Assembly (NCBI GenBank): GCA_027028725.1
Contig: JALVIB010000091.1
Coordinates: 1-6,715, forward strand
Source: Candidatus Altimarinota bacterium
Lineage (GTDB): Bacteria > Patescibacteriota > Gracilibacteria > UBA4473
Direction of reading: 5' to 3'
Length of the DNA: 6,715 bases
The position numbers and the translations under genes were made by a program. Below, in pieces: positions 1-4,954 of the stretch. Position 1 is the stretch's first letter. The number at the start of each line of letters is the position of its first letter. A model generated the notes under the pieces. The model worked only from the letters and a program-made list of their open reading frames with translations. It was not told where the DNA came from and searched no databases.

Positions 1-28
1 ATTCTACACGATAAAGGAATTAGTCAGG

Positions 29-150
29 CGCAAAAACAAAATTCATCTTTTTGGCTAATTTTCCCTCGAAATAGTGATTTCCGTAGCCCGCTACGAAAAT
101 CAATTTCTCAAAAAAATTATCTCAAAAATCTTGAAATTTTCTGTTTTGCG
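29..150. repeat. Long imperfect inverted repeat (hairpin) upstream of murC
   Basis: The two arms pair almost continuously. CGTAGC 82-87 pairs with GCTACG 90-95, TGATTT 75-80 with AAATCA 97-102, and GAAAT 68-72 with ATTTC 103-107. After a 5x5 internal loop, TAATTTT 56-62 pairs with AAAATTA 113-119, TTTTTG 48-53 with CAAAAA 123-128, AAATT 39-43 with AATTT 135-139, and CGCAAAA..CA 29-38 with TGTTTTGCG 142-150. GATAAA 10-15 with TTTATC 154-159 could extend it. No T-tract follows the top hairpin on either strand, so it is not a classic intrinsic terminator. It could be a MITE-like remnant, a structured non-coding RNA, or the structured 3' end of an upstream transcript. The pairing is read directly; the function is unknown. 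Confidence 0.55.
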
Positions 151-202
151 TTATTTATCAGAGTTTCCTTAAAAAAATTCGCGGGATTTTTTAAAAATTA
201 TC

Positions 203-208
203 TATAAT
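203..208 (+). promoter_or_regulatory. -10 element of murC (TATAAT)
   Basis: A consensus TATAAT ends six bases before the murC ATG, so the expected transcription start is the A of the start codon itself (leaderless mRNA). No Shine-Dalgarno sequence precedes the ATG. The -35 region is poor and is occupied by the iterated word TTCGCGGGATTTTTT (178-192). Confidence 0.6.
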
Positions 209-214
209 AAAATT

Positions 215-1465
215 ATGAATATTTATTTTTCAGGAATTGGGGGAATTGGGATTTCTGCTTTGGCGCAGTTTTGCTTAAATCGTGGCGATGATATTTCTGG
301 ATCAGATATCGCGGAATCGGTGATGACGAAATATCTCGCGAAAAAAGGTGTTCCGATTAATTTTCAACAAACTGCGGAAAATATTGATGAAAATATAGAT
401 TTACTGGTTTATACAGAGGCAATTCCCGCGAAAAATCCGGAACGAGTGCGGGCGCGAGAATTAAATATTCCGCAAAAATCTTATTTTGAGTATTTAGGAG
501 AAATTTCGCGGGATTTTAAGACGATCGCGGTCGCTGGGACGCATGGGAAAACAACAACAACTGGCTTAATTTCGGCTGGATTTTTAGCAACAGAAGTTAA
601 ACCAACGGTTGTGGTGGGGACGGTTTTAGATATTTTTGGAAAAACTAATTTTTATTCAGGTGATAGTGAATTTTTTGTCGTGGAAGCGTGTGAATACCGC
701 GAAAATTTTCGTTTTTTGTCGCCGGAAATTGTGGTTTTAACAGGAATTGATCACGATCATATTGACGCTTTTCCGACAGAAGAAAGTTATTTTCAAGCTT
801 TTGAAAAATTTGTTTCCAAAGCGAAAATTGTTATTTATCACGCAGACGATAAAAATATTGCAAGGGTTTTGCAAAACTTTACCGGACAAAAAGTGGCGGT
901 CAAAAATTCCCCGAAATTAGATTTAAAATTAATTGGTGAATTTAATCAGCGGAATGCGGCGCTAGCGTTGAAGTTGGCGGAGGTTTTACAACTAGATTTA
1001 GAAAGTTTTACCAAGGGGTTGCAAAAATTCGAAAACATCGGACGACGACAGGAGTTTCTGAGGGAAAAAGATGGAATTTTGTTTTACGATGACTACGCTC
1101 ATCATCCGCAAGAAATTCAAGCTTTATATCAAGGATTTAAGGAAAAATTTCGCGGGAAAAAAGTGGGAATGGTTTTTGAGCCACACCAACATTCGCGAAC
1201 AAAAGAGCTATTTAATGGTTTTTGCAAGGTGTTTGCAAAAATAGATTCTCTGGGAATTATGCCAATTTACGCCGCGCGTGATTCCGCGGAAGATAAAAAG
1301 TTTACGATTAAAAATTTTTTCCGCGAAAATTCAGAATGGCAAAAAGTCGCGAATTTTTCGGATATGCGAGAGTTTTTGCAAGAGTTTAGTAAAGGTGATG
1401 TAGTGATTTTTTGCGGTGCGGGAAATGTTTCAGAATTTGGGAGGAATTTTTTACAACAGAAATAA
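215..1465 (+). CDS. murC: UDP-N-acetylmuramate--L-alanine ligase MurC
   Basis: This cytoplasmic ligase joins L-alanine to UDP-MurNAc with ATP, the first step of the peptidoglycan stem peptide. The 416-aa product has the Mur ligase domains in order: N-terminal UDP-binding fold with GIGGIGISALA (7-17) and GSD (29-31); central ATPase domain with the P-loop AGTHGKTTTT (107-116), the EACEYRENF block (157-165) and a D-HDHID segment (179-184); C-terminal domain with DDYAHHPQEI (292-301), EPHQHSRT (322-329) and GAGNVSEF (401-408). The EACEYR and DDYAHHP forms resemble Firmicute-type MurC. It is a little short for the family: the stretch between residues about 210 and 241 is condensed, and the usual G-x-HN-xx-NA motif reads GEFNQRNA, with Phe for His. 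The start is fixed by the immediate nucleotide-fold motif and the -10 box six bases upstream. It is transcribed alone and converges on the pilin operon. Confidence 0.93.
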   Translation: MNIYFSGIGGIGISALAQFCLNRGDDISGSDIAESVMTKYLAKKGVPINFQQTAENIDENIDLLVYTEAIPAKNPERVRARELNIPQKSYFEYLGEISRDFKTIAVAGTHGKTTTTGLISAGFLATEVKPTVVVGTVLDIFGKTNFYSGDSEFFVVEACEYRENFRFLSPEIVVLTGIDHDHIDAFPTEESYFQAFEKFVSKAKIVIYHADDKNIARVLQNFTGQKVAVKNSPKLDLKLIGEFNQRNAALALKLAEVLQLDLESFTKGLQKFENIGRRQEFLREKDGILFYDDYAHHPQEIQALYQGFKEKFRGKKVGMVFEPHQHSRTKELFNGFCKVFAKIDSLGIMPIYAARDSAEDKKFTIKNFFRENSEWQKVANFSDMREFLQEFSKGDVVIFCGAGNVSEFGRNFLQQK

Positions 1466-1472
1466 AGTTGGT

Positions 1473-1514
1473 AAAAATTTTCGCGCTGCGCCCCGCAAGG
1501 CGGTGGGGATTTTT
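1473..1514. terminator. Terminator-like hairpin between convergent murC and pilin operon
   Basis: CCGC 1493-1496 pairs with GCGG 1500-1503 around an AAG loop, with CC 1491-1492 pairing GG 1505-1506 across a bulged T. Outside, AAAAAT 1473-1478 can pair with ATTTTT 1509-1514. On the plus strand the structure runs into ATTTTTATTT, suitable for ending murC; on the minus strand it is followed by AAAATTTTT. It overlaps the TAA of the last pilin gene by two bases, so the two units share it. The stem is short and imperfect. Confidence 0.45.
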
Positions 1515-2454
1515 ATTTACGATTGTTTCCGTAAACTCGCGAGGAAACACTTGTTTGCATGGTAATTGTTGGTTGATTTTCAAATCCAAAATCTTCAAAA
1601 TTGGCTAAATCTACTTTCATATATAGGAAAATATTGGGGTGAACTTGAACATCATCGTTTCGGAAATTTAAGTAGGGATCACGATCAGGATAAGGAGTGA
1701 AGTTAAAACTAGAAACTTGTAAATTTTTCGCGGAAATATTAGTGAAATCGTGGGCTTGGTTGCAAAGTTCTTCGTCTTGGATAAGCGTTTGTTTTTTGAG
1801 AACTGTTCCATCCACAATACAGATGTTGTTATTGTCCCACCGAGTATTTGAACTCCATAAATCAGCTTCTCCATCATGGTTTGTATCTACTCCTAGTTCG
1901 ACAGATGTTTGGATTCTATTGCCTACAAGCTTGATAGCGGTTCGGATATTTCGTTCTTTATTTATTAAGTATAATACAGTAAGCGGATTGGAATTATCGC
2001 TATGAAAAGCTTGTGCACATGGGTCTACGCTTCCATCAGGTTTCATTCCTCCTAAATTACGATAAAGATCATCTGAAATTTTCCAGTAAAAAATATTTGG
2101 ATAGGTTAATTTTTTTCTGTTTGTTAAATCATTATTGTTATTGATAGAATTATCTTTGTTTTTTGCGAAAGCAATTTGATTAGAATTAAAAGAAGAACAA
2201 TTTGATGGATTCGGACCAACTTCTTCAAAATAGCGGTCGTAATCAATCGTATTTTCGCGGGAAATTGTGACAATTTTTTCCAACAAAAAGCGAGCTTCAC
2301 TGTAAAAGTTTTGAGCCACCCGAATTTGTTTGCGTGCGAAGTAAATATTTCCAATTAAAGCGAAAGAGACAACAAGTACAATCGCCGCAATAGTGCTGGC
2401 GACCATTAATTCAATTAAAGTAAATCCCGCGAATTTTTTATTTTTAATATTCAT
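1513..2454 (-). CDS. PilW/GspJ-like minor pseudopilin with a Ca-binding-type loop
   Basis: A type IV pilin-like protein of 313 aa, the last gene of the minor pilin operon. Its N-terminus has a short basic leader (MNIKNKKFAG) cut by prepilin peptidase after Gly10. The mature N-terminus is FTLIELMVAS with the conserved Glu5 and a hydrophobic helix to about residue 35 that anchors it in the membrane and packs it in the pilus. The C-terminal domain is large and hydrophilic, with four cysteines (86, 146, 212, 231), an Asn-rich stretch (about 99-112) and DTNHDGEAD (190-198), which fits a DxNxDGxxD calcium loop. The TMQTSVSSRVYGN ending is typical of PilW-like proteins. I chose ATG at 2454 because it gives a normal leader; in-frame ATGs upstream (2502, 2472) would add up to 16 residues. 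The start overlaps the previous gene by 11 nt. It probably helps prime pilus or pseudopilus assembly. Confidence 0.8.
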   Translation of the reverse strand: MNIKNKKFAGFTLIELMVASTIAAIVLVVSFALIGNIYFARKQIRVAQNFYSEARFLLEKIVTISRENTIDYDRYFEEVGPNPSNCSSFNSNQIAFAKNKDNSINNNNDLTNRKKLTYPNIFYWKISDDLYRNLGGMKPDGSVDPCAQAFHSDNSNPLTVLYLINKERNIRTAIKLVGNRIQTSVELGVDTNHDGEADLWSSNTRWDNNNICIVDGTVLKKQTLIQDEELCNQAHDFTNISAKNLQVSSFNFTPYPDRDPYLNFRNDDVQVHPNIFLYMKVDLANFEDFGFENQPTITMQTSVSSRVYGNNRK

Positions 2455-3181
2455 CTCGTCCAAGGTAATCATATAAATAAGTTTCCATTTCAATTGTTCC
2501 AATTAAATCACTTTGCGAAGCAGCTTCGTTCCCAGCCAAAAGAGGTTCTCGCCACTGAACTCGCGAAATTACATGAAGGCGGGAGTTTTGAGAACATTGG
2601 TAATTATCATTATTCCCATTTTGAGAAATTCCATCACATTCTGGTGGTTTTTCAAAATGTAAAATTAGCTGTCTATAAAATATAGTTTTTATATTATTTG
2701 GATCATTATTATGTGTATATTTTTTGTCAGGTGTTAAATATAGTCGAAATCCTTCAGCATATCCGCTATTATTAGCTAAATTAAGTTTTTGAACATCACT
2801 TTCATGTCCACTACCAGCAATGTCCTCGGGGTCCATTACGTTAAACTTATATCCGCTTCCCCCACATGTTGTTCCTACTGAATAATCCATGTGTATAGCG
2901 TAATAAGAATATCTATTATCAGTGTGTCCAATACACCAATTCCAAGTATTTCTTCTATTACCGGAATACTTCAACCAATTTGTATCACGAATATTACGAA
3001 CGCCTTCAATTCCTTCGCGGGCGATATTTATGGCGATAATTTTGTTTTTCACTGATATATTTGTACCAACTCCACGGTTAACAAGGAGAAGCGAAGTTAT
3101 TAAAACAACTCCAATTATTCCAACAGCGACAAGGACCTCGGTCAATGTTTCCCCGCGAAATTTTAGTCTAAATTTATTCAT
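2444..3181 (-). CDS. PilV/GspI-like minor pseudopilin
   Basis: Middle gene of the minor pilin operon, 245 aa. The leader MNKFRLKFRG is cut after Gly10, giving mature ETLTEVLVAVGIIGV. Glu occupies mature position 1 instead of the usual Phe, while the conserved Glu5 is present; a hydrophobic helix runs to about residue 35. A conserved-looking block follows (AREGIEGVRNIRDTNW, about 54-69), of a kind I associate with pilin-like proteins of Candidate Phyla Radiation bacteria (recall, not a search). Cysteines at 83, 106, 182 and 196 could form two disulphides in the exported domain. The start ATG shares one base with the upstream stop (TAATG), so translation is probably coupled. The GspI/PilV assignment rests on the N-terminal motif and operon position; the C-terminal domain is not diagnostic. 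Confidence 0.78.
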   Translation of the reverse strand: MNKFRLKFRGETLTEVLVAVGIIGVVLITSLLLVNRGVGTNISVKNKIIAINIAREGIEGVRNIRDTNWLKYSGNRRNTWNWCIGHTDNRYSYYAIHMDYSVGTTCGGSGYKFNVMDPEDIAGSGHESDVQKLNLANNSGYAEGFRLYLTPDKKYTHNNDPNNIKTIFYRQLILHFEKPPECDGISQNGNNDNYQCSQNSRLHVISRVQWREPLLAGNEAASQSDLIGTIEMETYLYDYLGRDEY

Positions 3182-3783
3182 TATTCAGCGCAGTTAGAGT
3201 CTTTAGAAATAGTTGGAAATCCCGCAATTCGGTCGAAACAAATTGTTCGTTTTTCGTTTACATCTTCGGAAAATTCAAAAGTTAGTTGGATTTTATTTAT
3301 ATCATAGACACTAGGTATAGGATTTAAATTAGAAATCCAAATTTTCGCTCGTTCTTTTTCTGCAGAAAATGTTATATCTATAGTTTTAGAAATCAGATCA
3401 AAAAGTGTTCCATTATAGGTAGGGTCGTTTGATTTTATATAATAATACCCATTGTTATCTATTTTAACATTGTTATCGAGCTGTAAAATTTTAACTGTTT
3501 CCTTACTTGAACCATGATAGCACATCAGGTTTATTTCTTTGGATTCCTCTGTCAATCGAATTCCCCAAGCAACTGATGACTCATTAGAAGTAGGACACTT
3601 TTTATCAGACAAGGCGGCGGCGCGGGCATCATTAATCGTGTCAATAATTTCGCGGGTTTGGTTGATGAATTTATCTTTTTTATTCCACTTAACCATGCTA
3701 GGAACGGCGATAAGTCCCAAAATTCCAGCAATGGTGATAGTCACCATCAACTCAACCAGCGTAAATCCTTTTTTTATTTTCAT
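3181..3783 (-). CDS. FimT/GspH-like minor pseudopilin
   Basis: First gene of the minor pilin operon, 200 aa. The very short leader MKIKKG is cut after Gly6 to leave FTLVELMVTITIAGILG, with Glu5 and a helix ending in AVPSM, followed by amphipathic helix sequence (REIIDTINDARAAALSDK, 44-61) as in GspH/FimT proteins. Cysteines lie at 63, 88, 182 and 198. The end (KRTICFDRIAGFPT, 178-191) resembles the last strands of the GspH fold. FimT-type pilins initiate pilus assembly, and in some bacteria they bind DNA during transformation; the GRxR tail motif linked to DNA binding elsewhere is not visible here. The promoter lies directly upstream with a TATTAT box seven bases from the ATG. It is divergent from nadK. 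Confidence 0.82.
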   Translation of the reverse strand: MKIKKGFTLVELMVTITIAGILGLIAVPSMVKWNKKDKFINQTREIIDTINDARAAALSDKKCPTSNESSVAWGIRLTEESKEINLMCYHGSSKETVKILQLDNNVKIDNNGYYYIKSNDPTYNGTLFDLISKTIDITFSAEKERAKIWISNLNPIPSVYDINKIQLTFEFSEDVNEKRTICFDRIAGFPTISKDSNCAE

Positions 3784-3790
3784 TTTCTTA

Positions 3791-3819
3791 ATAATAACTG
3801 GTTATTTCCTAATCTCCAA
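3791..3819 (-). promoter_or_regulatory. Promoter of the minor pilin operon
   Basis: On the minus strand TTGGAG (3819-3814) is followed after 17 bp by TATTAT (3796-3791), seven bases before the ATG at 3783. The -35 is weak (three of six matches). A co-directional iterated word TTCGCGGGATTTTTT begins upstream at 3832. No Shine-Dalgarno sequence is present, so the mRNA is predicted to be leaderless or to have a one-base leader. Confidence 0.45.
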
Positions 3820-3847
3820 AAAATCCCGCGAAATTTTACATTTTTTC

Positions 3848-3876
3848 TAGACAGAAACGATAAAATTCATTAAAAA
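3848..3876 (+). promoter_or_regulatory. Candidate nadK promoter
   Basis: TAGACA (3848-3853) with a 17-bp spacer to TAAAAA (3871-3876), seven bases before the nadK ATG. The -35 matches five of six bases, the -10 four of six. TAAAAT at 3861-3866 is an alternative -10, giving a leader of about 11 nt. No Shine-Dalgarno sequence is seen before the ATG. Confidence 0.4.
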
Positions 3877-3883
3877 GTCAACG

Positions 3884-4786
3884 ATGAATGCTCGCAAAAA
3901 AACCAATTTTAAATCAGTTGCGATTTATACTCATTATAAACCGCAGAAAGAAAAGCAAGAGAAGGAATTTTTAGCAAAGTTGGTTAAATTTTTAGGAAGG
4001 AAAGGCGTCAAAAACATTGTTGGTGATGTGCGGACGGTTTCTTTGTTGGGAAATTCTCTAAAACTAGTGGACGATGAGAAAAAATACGATTTGAAAATTG
4101 GAATTGGTGGAGACGGAACACTCTTGAAAATGATTCGAACTTTGCAAAAAAAAGATGGACTTTTGTTGGGAATTAATTTCGGAACACTCGGATTTTTGTC
4201 GGAATTGACGCCGGAAAATGCTTGGGAATCATTAGAGGAAATTTTCGCGGGAAAATTTTTCATCGATGAACGAATGTTGCTGAAATCGTTTGTTTGGCGA
4301 AAAAATTCTCATGACGAAAAAGAAAAAGTTTTTCGGGCTTACGCTTTGAATGATTTTGCTTTTGGACACGGCGGATTGGCGCGTCTGACAAATTTTCGCG
4401 TAAATGTAGAACGCCGTAAACTTTCTGTTTACCGAGCAGATGGACTGATTTTCGCGACACCAACCGGTTCAACTGCTTATTCTCTGTCAGCGGGAGGACC
4501 GATTGTTTCGCATGCTTTGGATGCGGTTATCATCACACCGGTTGCCCCGCATCGTCTTTCGCATCGTCCGATTGTTATCCCTGCCGATAAAGCGATAAAC
4601 ATCAGTTTTGATTCGCGAGTTGATTCAATTTCGATGACGGTTGACGGGCAAATCCATTTTTCGTTGAAATCAAGTGATGAAGTGACAATCCAACGAGCAA
4701 CTCGTCGCGCGCGATTTATTCGGTTAAAGAAAAACCACTTTTTCCGTACTCTGCGAAACAAAATGGGCTGGGGAGAGAAAAAATAA
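3884..4786 (+). CDS. nadK: NAD kinase
   Basis: Phosphorylates NAD to NADP in the cytoplasm using ATP or polyphosphate. The 300-aa length is normal. Family motifs in order: the catalytic GGDGT loop (75-79), GINFGTLGFL (96-105), ALNDF (154-158) near the nicotinamide site, DGLIFATPTGSTAYSLSAGGPI (186-207, the core NAD-binding region), a TPVAPH...RPIVIP segment (218-233; the common Cys before PH is Ala), and DGQ (254-256). The ending FFRTLRNKMGW is typical. The N-terminus NFKSVAIYTHYKP starts the first strand, supporting ATG 3884. It is transcribed divergently from the pilin operon, with which it shares a 100-bp spacer, and is followed by a structured 168-bp spacer, so it is probably monocistronic. 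Confidence 0.95.
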   Translation: MNARKKTNFKSVAIYTHYKPQKEKQEKEFLAKLVKFLGRKGVKNIVGDVRTVSLLGNSLKLVDDEKKYDLKIGIGGDGTLLKMIRTLQKKDGLLLGINFGTLGFLSELTPENAWESLEEIFAGKFFIDERMLLKSFVWRKNSHDEKEKVFRAYALNDFAFGHGGLARLTNFRVNVERRKLSVYRADGLIFATPTGSTAYSLSAGGPIVSHALDAVIITPVAPHRLSHRPIVIPADKAINISFDSRVDSISMTVDGQIHFSLKSSDEVTIQRATRRARFIRLKKNHFFRTLRNKMGWGEKK

Positions 4787-4918
4787 AATCCCGCGAAATT
4801 TTCAGGTTTTTGTAAAGATGTTTTGCCGGAGAAAGACAAGTCCGGACTTGGTATAGGATAAAAAGTTTTTTTAAGTCCGGACTTAAGTCTTTCTTAAAAA
4901 ATTTCGCGGGATTTTTTT
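4785..4918 (+). terminator. Nested inverted repeat behind nadK, terminator-like
   Basis: A perfect 18-bp inverted repeat, AAAATCCCGCGAAATTTT (4785-4802) against its complement at 4898-4915, encloses 95 nt and begins in the nadK stop codon. Each arm carries one copy of the iterated word. The right arm runs into seven Ts (4912-4918), as in an intrinsic terminator. The enclosed loop holds a second stem (4831-4893). The T-tract abuts the corC-like promoter. A 95-nt loop is unusually long for a simple terminator, so a cruciform or protein-binding role is also possible. Confidence 0.5.
4831..4893. repeat. 63-bp inverted repeat with two AAGTCCGGACTT palindromes
   Basis: GAAAGAC (4831-4837) pairs with GTCTTTC (4887-4893), and the 12-mer AAGTCCGGACTT occurs at 4838-4849 and 4873-4884. 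Each copy is also a palindrome by itself: CAAGTCCGGACTTG (4837-4850) and TTAAGTCCGGACTTAA (4871-4886), with centres exactly 35 bp apart. As RNA it can form a 19-bp stem with a two-base bulge and a 23-nt loop. As DNA it looks like a pair of operator sites for a dimeric regulator upstream of the next gene. Sequence alone does not decide between these. Confidence 0.6.
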
Positions 4919-4944
4919 GAATTTTCCAACAAATCCACTATTAT
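4917..4944 (+). promoter_or_regulatory. Promoter of the CNNM/CorC-like gene
   Basis: TTGAAT (4917-4922), 16-bp spacer, TATTAT (4939-4944), then ten bases to the ATG at 4955, giving a leader of about four bases and no room for a Shine-Dalgarno site. It starts in the T-tract of the preceding inverted repeat. The co-directional iterated word at 4903-4911 lies 27 bp upstream of the -10, the same spacing as at the pilin promoter. Confidence 0.5.
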
Positions 4945-4954
4945 TCATTTACAA

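Larger units (their letters stand above)
1..214. other. Upstream spacer without a convincing gene
   Basis: No complete gene is visible here. On the minus strand all three frames are closed near the left edge, so no minus-strand gene crosses it. On the plus strand one frame is open from the window edge to a TAA at 205-207 and another to a TAA at 56-58; either could be the tail of an upstream gene, but neither has a recognisable family signature. The segment is dominated by a long imperfect inverted repeat (about 29-150), then one copy of the iterated word TTCGCGGGA at 178-186, then the murC promoter. Confidence 0.6.

Noticed and set aside
1386..1608. Two overlapping open frames on opposite strands across the murC/pilin junction
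   Set aside because: They lie antisense or out of frame to murC and the last pilin gene, show no family motif, and lack promoters of the type seen before the real genes.
2455..2502. Longer start for the last pilin gene at ATG 2502
   Set aside because: It would give a 26-residue leader with hydrophobic residues instead of a short basic one; ATG 2454 gives a normal prepilin leader.
3934..4472. Minus-strand open frames of 109 and 70 codons inside nadK
   Set aside because: They are antisense to a complete NAD kinase; their composition mirrors its codons and no domain is visible.
4477..4839. Minus-strand 120-codon frame over the nadK end and spacer
   Set aside because: Antisense to nadK motifs and to the inverted repeat; no recognisable product.
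4831..4893. Known riboswitch (for example Mg2+-sensing) upstream of the CorC-like gene
   Set aside because: The promoter lies downstream of this structure and the predicted leader is about four bases, so it would not be in that mRNA; no known aptamer motif was recognised.
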